In this document: positions 56,912 to 64,000 of the stretch, piece after piece
Position numbering within the stretch: position 1 is the stretch's first letter
Layout: each line of letters begins with the position of its first letter
Assembly (NCBI RefSeq): GCF_014635325.1
Contig: NZ_BMCT01000005.1
Location: 62,001 to 126,000, forward strand
Length of the DNA: 64,000 nt
From: Azorhizobium oxalatiphilum
GTDB lineage: Bacteria > Pseudomonadota > Alphaproteobacteria > Rhizobiales > Xanthobacteraceae
Direction: 5' to 3'
Notes under the pieces: model-generated
Database searches by the model: none
Told to the model about the DNA's origin: nothing
What the model saw: only the letters and a program-made list of their open reading frames with translations
Made by a program: the position numbers and the translations under genes

Positions 56912-57993
56912 ACGCGCCAACCACCGGCCTGCCGTCCGGCTCGCCCGCCAGCATTGCCAAGGGACTCACCTTCGAAGCCGTTCGCCTGTCCTATGGCGGG
57001 GTGGAGGCGGTGCGGGGCATCGATCTCGCCGTGGCGCCGGGGGAGGTGCTGTGCCTGCTCGGGGCGTCCGGCTGCGGCAAGACCTCGCTGCTGCGCCTTG
57101 CCGCGGGCATCGAGCGGCCGGACAGCGGCCGCATCGCCGTGGACGGCATGGAGATGGCCGGGCCGCAGACCTTCGTGCCGCCGGAGCGGCGCGGCATCGG
57201 CCTCGTGTTCCAGGACTATGCGCTGTTCCCGCACCTGACCAATCTGGAAAACGTGAAATTCGGCCTCGCCCGCCTGAAGCGCGCCGATGCGGATCAGCAG
57301 GCCCGCGCGGCGCTGGATCTGGTGGGGCTGGCGGACCACGCTTCGGCTTATCCCCATGAATTGTCGGGCGGCCAGCAGCAGCGTGTGGCGCTTGCGCGGG
57401 CACTCAGCCCGCGTCCGGGCATCCTGCTGCTGGACGAACCCTTCTCGGGCCTCGACCGCCGCCTGCGCGACCAGGTGCGCGCCGACACGCTGAAAGTCCT
57501 GCGGCAGGCCCGCGCCACCGCCATCATCGTCACCCACGATCCGGAAGAGGCCATGCGCCTGTCGGACCGCATCGCCTTGCTCAGGTCCGGCGAACTGGTG
57601 CAACTCGGCACCCCGGAAGCGCTCTATGGCACGCCTGCGGACCTTGGCGTGGCGCGCTTCTTCTGCGAGCTGAACGAGGTGCCTGCCCGTATTTCAGGCG
57701 GCGTTGCCGAAACGCCGCTCGGCTGCTTCCCGGCGCCCGGCGTGGCGGATGGGACGGGCATCGCCGCCATCCGGCCGCAGGCGCTGTCGGTGGCGCAAGG
57801 GCAGGGAATTGCGGGCCGGGTGATCGAAAAATGCTTCCTCGGAGAGGCCGATCTCCTGGAAGTGATGGTGGATGGTCTGCCGCGTCCGCTCATGGCCCGC
57901 ACGCGGCCCGGCCTCGATTTTGGGCAGGGGGCGGATGTGATGCTTGCGGTAGATCCGGCGGGGGTTCTTGTTTTCGCCGCGTCCCGCGCCTAG
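56908..57993 (+). CDS. FbpC/PotA-type ABC transporter ATPase without adjacent partners
   Basis: ABC ATP-binding subunit of 361 residues. Walker A is GASGCGKTS, the Q-loop is in VFQDYALFPHLTN, the signature is LSGGQQQR, Walker B is LLLDEPFSGLD and the H-loop is VTHDPEEAM. The C-terminal TOBE-like domain (about 250-361) is typical of Fe3+ (FbpC), spermidine or thiamine importers. No permease or binding protein is adjacent; it is wedged between scpB and tatA with a 4-base overlap to scpB. It may serve permeases encoded elsewhere. Confidence 0.92.
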   Translation: MNAPTTGLPSGSPASIAKGLTFEAVRLSYGGVEAVRGIDLAVAPGEVLCLLGASGCGKTSLLRLAAGIERPDSGRIAVDGMEMAGPQTFVPPERRGIGLVFQDYALFPHLTNLENVKFGLARLKRADADQQARAALDLVGLADHASAYPHELSGGQQQRVALARALSPRPGILLLDEPFSGLDRRLRDQVRADTLKVLRQARATAIIVTHDPEEAMRLSDRIALLRSGELVQLGTPEALYGTPADLGVARFFCELNEVPARISGGVAETPLGCFPAPGVADGTGIAAIRPQALSVAQGQGIAGRVIEKCFLGEADLLEVMVDGLPRPLMARTRPGLDFGQGADVMLAVDPAGVLVFAASRA

Positions 57994-58076
57994 TTTCTAC
58001 GGTCAAAGGGACGGGGCGGGGGAATTCCGCTGTTACAGCACGTCCTCGCGCAGAACGGCCTATTGGAGGGTGAGTT

Positions 58077-58307
58077 ATGGGTTCGATGAGCATCTGGCAC
58101 TGGATCGTGGTGCTGGCCGTGGTGCTCCTCCTGTTCGGTCGCGGCAAGATCTCCGACCTGATGGGCGACGTGGCCAAGGGCATCAAGTCCTTCAAGAAGG
58201 GCATGGCCGAAGACGAGGATGTGCCGGCGAAGAAGGACGCCGAGGCGCCGCGCCCGCTGCCGCATCAGGCCACTCCGGCCCCCGAGGCGGAAAAGAAGGC
58301 CGTCTGA
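58077..58307 (+). CDS. tatA: Twin-arginine translocase subunit TatA
   Basis: Small inner-membrane protein of 76 residues that forms the Tat pore. One N-terminal helix ([17 protein letters not shown], residues 4-20) is followed by the FGRGKI hinge, an amphipathic helix ([17 protein letters not shown]) and a charged tail. GGAGGG precedes the ATG. First of tatABC. Confidence 0.97.
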   Translation: MGSMSIWHWIVVLAVVLLLFGRGKISDLMGDVAKGIKSFKKGMAEDEDVPAKKDAEAPRPLPHQATPAPEAEKKAV

Positions 58308-58363
58308 GCGTCCGCGTCCCGCATTGAGAAGGGCCGCGGTTCCGCCGCAGGCAGTGAGCCGTC

Positions 58364-58990
58364 ATGTTCGACATTGGCTGGTCGGAGTTAATGCTGATCG
58401 GCGTCGTGGCGCTGATCGTCATCGGCCCGAAAGAACTGCCCGGCGTGCTCCGCACGGTGGGCAAGACTGTCACCAAACTGCGCCGCATGGCCGGCGAGTT
58501 CCAGGGGCAGTTCAACGAGGCGTTGCGCGAGGCCGACCTCGCCGACATCCGTAATGACATCGGCAATATCGTCGGCGGGGTGAAGGACAGCGTTGGCAAG
58601 TCCTTCCCCGGCACGGAGGCGTTCGACCCGCTGCGCTCCATCCGCGAGGACATCAAGTCCGCCGTGGAAGGGGGCGTGAAGGGCGAGACGCCGGCCGAGC
58701 CGGCGGTGCCCGTCTACGATCCCTACAAGTTCATGCGCGACGAGATCGCCGGGGCCGTGACCAAGGCCACCGGGGGCACCGCTGTGGCTGCCTCGGCTTC
58801 CGCGGCTGTGGATACCGCAACGGCAGCGCCCACCGGCGCCGTCGAGCGTGCTCCGCTGCCGGCCGAGCCGCTGGTGCCGCTGCCGCCCGCTGCGGCGGAA
58901 CCTGCACTCGACACCGCCCCCGATCTGTCGCAGAACCAGCCGGCGGCAACGCCGGTCGAGCCCAAGCCTGCCTCCGGCAGCGCGGCCTGA
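58364..58990 (+). CDS. tatB: Twin-arginine translocase subunit TatB
   Basis: Tat receptor-complex subunit of 208 residues. The N-terminal helix [20 protein letters not shown] (2-21) ends in the GPKELP hinge, followed by a long amphipathic region ([20 protein letters not shown]). The tail from about 120 is Ala/Pro-rich and variable, as usual in Alphaproteobacteria. It partners TatC to bind RR signal peptides. Confidence 0.96.
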   Translation: MFDIGWSELMLIGVVALIVIGPKELPGVLRTVGKTVTKLRRMAGEFQGQFNEALREADLADIRNDIGNIVGGVKDSVGKSFPGTEAFDPLRSIREDIKSAVEGGVKGETPAEPAVPVYDPYKFMRDEIAGAVTKATGGTAVAASASAAVDTATAAPTGAVERAPLPAEPLVPLPPAAAEPALDTAPDLSQNQPAATPVEPKPASGSAA

Positions 58991-59044
58991 GCGCGGCGTT
59001 GATGCGCGCGCGAGCCGCTGACCTTACATGAGCATGGACCGGAC

Positions 59045-59845
59045 ATGAGCGAGGAGGATATCGACGCCTCGAAGGCACCGCTGATCGAGCATCTGATCGA
59101 GCTGCGCTCGCGGCTGATCAAGTCGGTCATCGCCTTCCTGATCGCGTTCTTCCTGTGCTTCACGCTGGCCAAGCACATCTACAACATCCTGCTGTGGCCC
59201 TATGAGTTCGCCGCCGGCTTCTCCGGGGGCGTGAAGCTCATCTACACGGCGCCGCAGGAATTCCTGTTCACCCAGATCAAGCTCGGCATGTTCGGCGCGG
59301 CCTTCATCTCCTTCCCGGTGGTGGCGACGCAGGTCTACATGTTCGTGGCGCCGGGCCTCTACAAGCATGAGAAGCAGGCGTTCCTGCCCTATCTCATCGC
59401 GACCCCCATCTGCTTCTTCATCGGCGCGGCCTTCGTCTATTTCGTCGCCATGCCGCTGGCCATGACCTACTTCCTGAACATGCAGCAGACGGGCGGCAAC
59501 GGGCAGGCGGAAATCTCGCTGCTGCCGCGCGTCTCCGAATATCTCTCGCTGATTACCACGCTGATCCTGGCCTTCGGCATCTGCTTCCAGCTGCCCGTCG
59601 TGCTCACCCTGCTTGGCCGCATCGGCGTCATCACCTCGGCGCAGCTGCGGCAGTTCCGCCGTTACGCCATCGTGGGCGTGTTCGTGCTGGCCGCCGTGCT
59701 CACCCCGCCGGACGTGGTGAGCCAGCTCTCCCTTGCGATCCCGACGCTGCTTCTCTACGAGATTTCCGTCTATCTGGTGCAAATCGTCGAGAAGCGCCGG
59801 GCAGCGGAAGAAGCGGCACGCGACGCCTCCTCATCCGCCTCCTGA
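59045..59845 (+). CDS. tatC: Twin-arginine translocase subunit TatC
   Basis: Six-helix membrane protein of 266 residues that recognises twin-arginine signal peptides. Conserved features are the N-terminal HLIELRSRLIKS, the first periplasmic loop with APQEFLFTQIKLGMFGA, the FVAPGLYKHEKQAFLP segment and FQLPVVLTLLGRIG. The cytoplasmic tail is short and charged. Follows tatB by 54 bp and precedes serS. Confidence 0.97.
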   Translation: MSEEDIDASKAPLIEHLIELRSRLIKSVIAFLIAFFLCFTLAKHIYNILLWPYEFAAGFSGGVKLIYTAPQEFLFTQIKLGMFGAAFISFPVVATQVYMFVAPGLYKHEKQAFLPYLIATPICFFIGAAFVYFVAMPLAMTYFLNMQQTGGNGQAEISLLPRVSEYLSLITTLILAFGICFQLPVVLTLLGRIGVITSAQLRQFRRYAIVGVFVLAAVLTPPDVVSQLSLAIPTLLLYEISVYLVQIVEKRRAAEEAARDASSSAS

Positions 59846-59927
59846 CCTCTCGCGGGGGGCACCTCCCCGAAAGGTAAGGGTCCGCCATCGGGCGGAGCCT
59901 TGAAGCGTCTGCGGCGGAGCCGGTTTC

Positions 59928-61280
59928 ATGCATGACATCAAGTGGATTCGGGACGAGCCCGAGGGTCTGGTGCGCGCGCTGACGCGCCGCCAGATGCCCC
60001 ATGGCGAGGCGGTGGTGCTGCGCGACCGGCTGCTCTCCCTCGACACCGCCCGCCGCGAGACGCTGACGAAGCTGGAAGGGCTGCTCGCCCGCCGCAACGC
60101 CGCCTCCAAGGAGATCGGCCAGGCCAAGGCGGCCAAGGACGAGACCCGCGCCGCCGCCCTCATGGAGGAAGTGGCGAAGCTCAAGGTGGACGTGCCGGAG
60201 CTGGAGCTGACCGCCAAGGCCACCGAGACCGAGCTGAACGCGGAACTGGCGGCCCTGCCCAACGCCCCGCTCGACACCGTGCCCGAGGGCAAGGACGAGC
60301 ATGACAATATCGAACTGCGCGTGGTGGGCGCGAAGCGCACCTATGCCTTCACGCCGCAGCAGCATTTCGACGTGGGCGAGAAGCTCGGCCTGATGGACTT
60401 CGAGACGGCGGGCAAGCTTTCGGGCGCCCGCTTCGTGGTCAACAAGGGGCCGATGGCGCGCCTTGAGCGGGCGCTCGGCCAGTTCTTCCTCGACGTGCAC
60501 ACGGGCGAGCACGGCTATACGGAAGTGAACCCGCCGCTGCTGGTGCGCGACCCCACCATGTTCGGCACCGCTCAACTGCCGAAATTCTTCGACGACCAGT
60601 TCGCCGTCTATGCCGGCTCCGTGCAGGGGCCGATCGGCGCGCAGGAGGATCAGGACCGCCTGTGGCTGATCCCCACCGCCGAGGTGCCGCTCACCAATCT
60701 GGTGCGCGAGGCCATCCTCTCGGAGGAAGAACTGCCGCTGCGCCTCACCGCCTGCACCCCGTGCTTCCGCTCGGAAGCGGGCTCGGCCGGGCGCGACACG
60801 CGCGGCATGATCCGCCAGCACCAGTTCACCAAGGTGGAGCTGGTCTCCATTACCGCGCCGGAGAAGTCCGTCGAGGAGCACGAGCGCATGCTCGCCTGCG
60901 CCGAAGAGGTGCTGAAGCGGCTGGACCTGCAGTATCGCGTGGTCACGCTGTGCACCGGCGACATGGGCTTCGCCTCGCAGAAGACCTATGACATCGAGGT
61001 CTGGCTGCCGGGGCAGAATGCCTTCCGCGAGATTTCGTCCTGCTCGGTCTGCGGTGATTTCCAGGCGCGGCGCATGAACGCCCGCTATCGCCCGGTGGAC
61101 AAGGACGGCGCGAAGTCGTCGCCGCGTTTCGTCCACACGCTGAACGGCTCGGGCGTTGCGGTCGGCCGCGCGCTGGTGGCGGTGCTGGAGACCTACCAGC
61201 AGGAGAATGGCGCGGTGGCCGTGCCGGACGTGCTGCTGCCCTACATGGGCGGCCTGAAGGTGATCGAAAAGGCGAAATGA
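59928..61280 (+). CDS. serS: Seryl-tRNA synthetase
   Basis: Class II aminoacyl-tRNA synthetase of 450 residues (EC 6.1.1.11). The N-terminal coiled-coil arm covers about 27-105 and binds the tRNA variable arm. The catalytic core shows class II motif 1 ([18 protein letters not shown]), motif 2 ([20 protein letters not shown], then HQFTKVELV) and motif 3 in [18 protein letters not shown]. The tatABC-serS order is widespread in Alphaproteobacteria. An intrinsic terminator follows. Confidence 0.98.
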   Translation: MHDIKWIRDEPEGLVRALTRRQMPHGEAVVLRDRLLSLDTARRETLTKLEGLLARRNAASKEIGQAKAAKDETRAAALMEEVAKLKVDVPELELTAKATETELNAELAALPNAPLDTVPEGKDEHDNIELRVVGAKRTYAFTPQQHFDVGEKLGLMDFETAGKLSGARFVVNKGPMARLERALGQFFLDVHTGEHGYTEVNPPLLVRDPTMFGTAQLPKFFDDQFAVYAGSVQGPIGAQEDQDRLWLIPTAEVPLTNLVREAILSEEELPLRLTACTPCFRSEAGSAGRDTRGMIRQHQFTKVELVSITAPEKSVEEHERMLACAEEVLKRLDLQYRVVTLCTGDMGFASQKTYDIEVWLPGQNAFREISSCSVCGDFQARRMNARYRPVDKDGAKSSPRFVHTLNGSGVAVGRALVAVLETYQQENGAVAVPDVLLPYMGGLKVIEKAK

Positions 61281-61319
61281 GCCCGCGCCTTCGGGCGCCT
61301 CTCATCGCGGATACGGATA

Positions 61320-61348
61320 CGGCGGGCTTTGGCCCGCCGTTTTCGTTT
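61320..61348 (+). terminator. Intrinsic terminator after serS
   Basis: CGGCGGGC (61320-61327) and GCCCGCCG (61332-61339) form an 8-bp stem with a TTTG loop, followed by TTTTCGTTT. It closes the tat-serS transcript and faces the 3' end of egtD. Confidence 0.9.
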
Positions 61349-61364
61349 CAATCAGCAGGTGTCC

Positions 61365-62321
61365 TCACGCCCTCAGCACATGGACGCTGAACAGGCGGTC
61401 GCGGTCGGTCCACAGGGCCTCCGGCGTCCAGCCGGCGGAGCGCGCGAGCGCGGCGAAGCTGGCGGGCGTGTATTTGTAGCTCGACTCGGTGTGGAGGCTC
61501 TCGCCTGCCGCGAACGGAAAGGTCCGTCCGCCAAGGTGGATGGCCTGTGGCGACCGGCTCACCAGATGCATCTCGATGCGGCTCGACGGGGCGTTGAAGA
61601 AGGCCCGGTGCGCGAAGGCATCAGGGTCGAAATCCGTGCCCAGCTCGCGATTGGCGCGGGTCAGCAGATTGAGGTTGAAGCGCGCCGTCACGCCCGCCGC
61701 GTCATTATAGGCGGCGTTGAGCAGGCGGGGATCCTTCACCAGATCCACGCCCACGATCAGCCGCGATCCCGGCCCCAGCGTGTGCAGGGCATTGCCGAGA
61801 AAATCCCGCGCGGCGTCGGGGTCGAAATTGCCGATGGTGGAGCCGGGGAAGAAGCCGATGCGCGGCAGATCGCGCACATCCTGCGGCAGGTCGAAGGCCT
61901 GCGTGAAATCCGCCGCCACCGGCAGCACAGGAAGCCCCGGCACTTCGGCGCGCAGGGCCTGCGCCGCCTCTTCCAGGAAGTCCCCCGAAATGTCCACTGG
62001 CACATAGGCGGCCAGTTGCGGCATCTCTTCGAGCAGCAGGCGCACCTTGGCGCTGGAGCCTGAGCCGAATTCCACCAGCACGGCATCCTGCGGCACCAGC
62101 GCGCCGATCTCTCCCGCCCGTTCACGCAGGATCTGCATCTCGGTGCGGGTCGGATAATATTCGGGCAGCGCCGTGATGTCCTCGAACAGCGCCGAGCCGG
62201 CGGCGTCGTAAAAGTACTTCGGTGCGAGACGCTTGGGGCGGGAGGAAAGGCCGGCGGCGAGGTCGGATGCGAACGCGCTCCCGGTCGCGGGGGCCGGGAT
62301 GGGACGGGCCGTATTGGGCAT
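61365..62321 (-). CDS. egtD: L-histidine N-alpha-methyltransferase EgtD
   Basis: SAM-dependent enzyme of 318 residues that trimethylates histidine to hercynine, the first step of ergothioneine synthesis. Family blocks are PKYFYDAAGSALFEDITAL, then PEYYPTRTE, the SAM-binding LVEFGSGSSAKVRLLLE (about 80-96), FPGSTIGNFDPDAARDFL and the C-terminal HTESSYKYTP. It lies 12 bp downstream of egtB in the same operon. Confidence 0.96.
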   Translation of the reverse strand: MPNTARPIPAPATGSAFASDLAAGLSSRPKRLAPKYFYDAAGSALFEDITALPEYYPTRTEMQILRERAGEIGALVPQDAVLVEFGSGSSAKVRLLLEEMPQLAAYVPVDISGDFLEEAAQALRAEVPGLPVLPVAADFTQAFDLPQDVRDLPRIGFFPGSTIGNFDPDAARDFLGNALHTLGPGSRLIVGVDLVKDPRLLNAAYNDAAGVTARFNLNLLTRANRELGTDFDPDAFAHRAFFNAPSSRIEMHLVSRSPQAIHLGGRTFPFAAGESLHTESSYKYTPASFAALARSAGWTPEALWTDRDRLFSVHVLRA

Positions 62322-62333
62322 GTGTCTCTCCGT

Positions 62334-63599
62334 TCAGGCGGTCTCGTCCGCGAGGCGCACGCCTGAGAATTGCCAGCGCTGATGGGGATGGAAGAAGTTG
62401 CGGTAGGTGGGGCGCGTGTGGCCGTCCGGCGTCGCCAGCGAGGAGCCGCGCAGCACCATCTGGTTGACCATGAACTTGCCGTTGTATTCGCCCAGCGCGC
62501 CCGGCTCGGCCCGATAGCCCGGATAGGCGCCATAGGCGCTGCGGGTCCATTGCCAGACGATCCCGAAGGCATCGTCCATCAGCTGCTGCCCGGCGGCCAC
62601 CTCGAACGCCTGCTCGGTGGGCAGGGAGCGCCCGGCGAAGCGGGCGAAGGCGTCGGCCTCGTAATAGCTGACGTGGCAGACGGGGGCTTCCGGCTCCACG
62701 ATGCTCAGGCCGCCGAGGCCGAAGCTGTGCCAGACACCGTCCTTCAGCCGCCAGTAGAGCGGGGCATCCCAGCCGCCGGCCTCCACCGCCGCCCAGCCCT
62801 CGGAGAGCCAGAGCATCGGGTCCTGATAGCCGCCGGCCTCCATGAAGGCCATCCAGTCCGCATTGGTGACGAGCCCGCTGCCGATGCGCGTCTGCGGTAG
62901 CAGCACGCGATGGGCGGGGCCTTCATTGTCATAGGCGAAGCCCGTTCCGCCATGGCCGATGCGCTGGATGCCCTCGGGCATCTCGGTCACCTCCGACATG
63001 CCGCTCACCCGCCGCTTGCCGGGCATGCGCCATGTGGCGTCATAGGCCGGCAGCAGCGGATTGTGGGAGAGGGCATGCAGGATATCGGTGAGCATCAGCT
63101 CCTGATGCTGCTGCTCATGGTTGAGGCCGATCTCGATGAGCGGCTGGAGGGTCTCCAGCAGCGTGTCGTCGGCGTCGGCGATCAGCCCGGTCATGGCCGC
63201 ATCGACAAAGGCGCGATAGTCGCCCACCTCGGCGACACTCGGGCGGGTGATCAGTCCGCGCTTCGGCCGCTCGTGGCGGGGGCCGGCGGCGACGTAATAG
63301 GAATTGAACAGGAAGCTGAAGCGGTCATCGAACGGCCGGTAGCCGGGCGCGTGCCCGGCGAGGATGAACTGCTCGAAGAACCACGTGGTGTGCGCCCGGT
63401 GCCACTTGATGGGGCTGGCATCCGCCATGGACTGGATGACCTGCTCCTCGTCCGACAGCGGCGCCGCGCGGCGCTCGGTCTCGGTGCGGACGGTGGCGAA
63501 GGCGGCGAGCAGGCGGGCGCGGGGATCGCGCCTGTCGGTGTCGCGGGGCAAGGGGGCTGGCGGGGCGGGCGGTGTGCTGCGGAGCGGGCTTGGCGCCAT
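62334..63599 (-). CDS. egtB: Hercynine oxygenase / sulfoxide synthase EgtB
   Basis: Non-heme iron enzyme of 421 residues that joins hercynine to a thiol (gamma-glutamylcysteine or cysteine) with O2 in ergothioneine synthesis. The N-terminal DinB-like part carries the iron ligands: H70 in KWHRAHTTWFFE, H161 and H165 in NHEQQHQE. The C-terminal formylglycine-generating-enzyme-like domain has GTGFAYDNEGPAHRVLL and the final DGHTRPTYRNFFHPHQRWQF. AAGGGA precedes the ATG. First gene of the egtBD operon; no egtA, egtC or egtE is adjacent. Confidence 0.95.
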   Translation of the reverse strand: MAPSPLRSTPPAPPAPLPRDTDRRDPRARLLAAFATVRTETERRAAPLSDEEQVIQSMADASPIKWHRAHTTWFFEQFILAGHAPGYRPFDDRFSFLFNSYYVAAGPRHERPKRGLITRPSVAEVGDYRAFVDAAMTGLIADADDTLLETLQPLIEIGLNHEQQHQELMLTDILHALSHNPLLPAYDATWRMPGKRRVSGMSEVTEMPEGIQRIGHGGTGFAYDNEGPAHRVLLPQTRIGSGLVTNADWMAFMEAGGYQDPMLWLSEGWAAVEAGGWDAPLYWRLKDGVWHSFGLGGLSIVEPEAPVCHVSYYEADAFARFAGRSLPTEQAFEVAAGQQLMDDAFGIVWQWTRSAYGAYPGYRAEPGALGEYNGKFMVNQMVLRGSSLATPDGHTRPTYRNFFHPHQRWQFSGVRLADETA

Positions 63600-63689
63600 C
63601 TGGCGGTCCCTTCTCTTCTACCTGCGGGTGTCCTCCAATTAACGCCCTCTCCGCGTGGTTGTTCCTCCCCGCGCCGGGGCGCGGGCGGT

Positions 63690-63716
63690 CCTTCCCCCTC
63701 CCGAAAGGGAAGGGGG
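63690..63716. repeat. Intergenic C/G-rich palindrome
   Basis: CCTTCCCCCTCCC and GGGAAGGGGG form a hairpin with a GAAA-type loop in the 160-bp gap between egtB and aroC. Such CCTTCCCC palindromes are common intergenic elements in related genomes. Nothing else is evident at 63600-63759. Confidence 0.5.
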
Positions 63717-63759
63717 CACGGTGTCCGGCAAGGTCAGGAAAAGGGAGGCCGCGCCCCGC

Positions 63760-64000
63760 TCAGCGCGGGAAGGGCCAGTGGGGGTTCTCGCCCACCTGTC
63801 CGCGATGGCGCAGCAGATGGTCGGCCAGCACGCACCACATCATGGCCTCGCCCACCGGCACGGCGCGGATGCCCACGCAGGGATCGTGGCGGCCCTTGGT
63901 GATGAGGTCGGTCTCGGTGCCGAACTTGTCCACGGTCTGGCGCGGGGTGAGGATGGAGGAGGTGGGCTTCACCGCGAAGCGCGCCACCACCGGCGCGCCG
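63760..64000 (-). CDS. aroC: Chorismate synthase, C-terminal part (runs off the window)
   Basis: The last 80 or so codons of aroC. The enzyme converts 5-enolpyruvylshikimate-3-phosphate to chorismate with reduced FMN (EC 4.2.3.5). The diagnostic C-terminal block reads [20 protein letters not shown], then [20 protein letters not shown] and [17 protein letters not shown]. The gene continues past base 64000, so its start is not visible. Confidence 0.95.
   Translation of the reverse strand, partial: GAPVVARFAVKPTSSILTPRQTVDKFGTETDLITKGRHDPCVGIRAVPVGEAMMWCVLADHLLRHRGQVGENPHWPFPR

Overview
The window looks like chromosome of a high-GC alphaproteobacterium, most likely Hyphomicrobiales (Rhizobiales) and perhaps near Xanthobacteraceae. 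The family assignment is inferred from protein style, the nagZ-scpA-scpB-tatABC-serS order and the Omp25/Omp31-type barrel; no rRNA or tRNA is present to test it. Genes are dense and many have GTG or TTG starts. I found no CRISPR array, no transposase, no prophage and no RNA gene that I can name.

Layout. 0.1-4.5 kb: an RND efflux pump (permease plus adaptor, minus strand). 4.5-8.8 kb: a decayed stretch with a 3' relic of a molybdenum hydroxylase subunit, a LysR regulator, a truncated MFS drug exporter fused at its junction to a RibD-like reductase gene, an SDR and about 680 bp without a clear gene. 8.8-14.2 kb: a FecI-type sigma factor, a FecR-type anti-sigma factor and a HasR-like TonB-dependent receptor whose C-terminus carries a second complete outer-membrane barrel of the Omp25/Omp31/Hbp family. 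This cell-surface signalling locus is the most unusual thing in the window. 14.3-17.6 kb: a DUF3313-like lipoprotein and an OmpR/EnvZ-type two-component pair. 17.6-18.3 kb: a non-coding gap with three consecutive hairpins. 18.3-28.4 kb: a long co-directional cluster glsA - DHA2 MFS exporter - RND adaptor - RND permease - patatin - GntP permease - YqhA. 28.4-37.3 kb: a DUF900 lipoprotein hydrolase, an AI-2E/PerM exporter, a Bug-type binding protein with an enolase-superfamily enzyme and its divergent LysR regulator, a secreted lipase-like protein, a small GNAT, two tandem YcxB proteins and a DUF454 protein.

37.3-46.4 kb: recG, a probable YopT/AvrPphB-type (C58) cysteine protease homologue, an AT-richer secreted ClpP-like protein, a secreted glycerophosphodiester phosphodiesterase, an ankyrin protein, a secreted HbpS/GlcG-like protein and a two-component system (DctB-like kinase, FixJ-like regulator). 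46.6-51.2 kb: a Pcm-like methyltransferase, a three-gene envelope cluster with tandem paralogous membrane proteins, an AraC regulator, and an SDR/HbpS-like operon with a direct-repeat operator candidate upstream. 51.5-61.3 kb: a second DUF900 lipoprotein, then a conserved housekeeping block: NlpD-like amidase activator, nagZ, scpA, scpB, an FbpC-like ATPase, tatA, tatB, tatC, serS. 61.4-64 kb: ergothioneine genes egtD and egtB, and the 3' end of aroC running off the window.

How parts fit together. The sigma/anti-sigma/receptor genes form a self-contained induction loop, probably for heme or a siderophore. ScpA and ScpB act with SMC in chromosome segregation; TatABC exports folded proteins, and the Bug-type protein here carries a Tat-like signal. 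NagZ and NlpD belong to peptidoglycan recycling and cell separation. A dispersed hairpin repeat at about 14.24 and 42.59 kb, with a short third copy at 5.2 kb, supplies the TAG stop codon of three unrelated genes.
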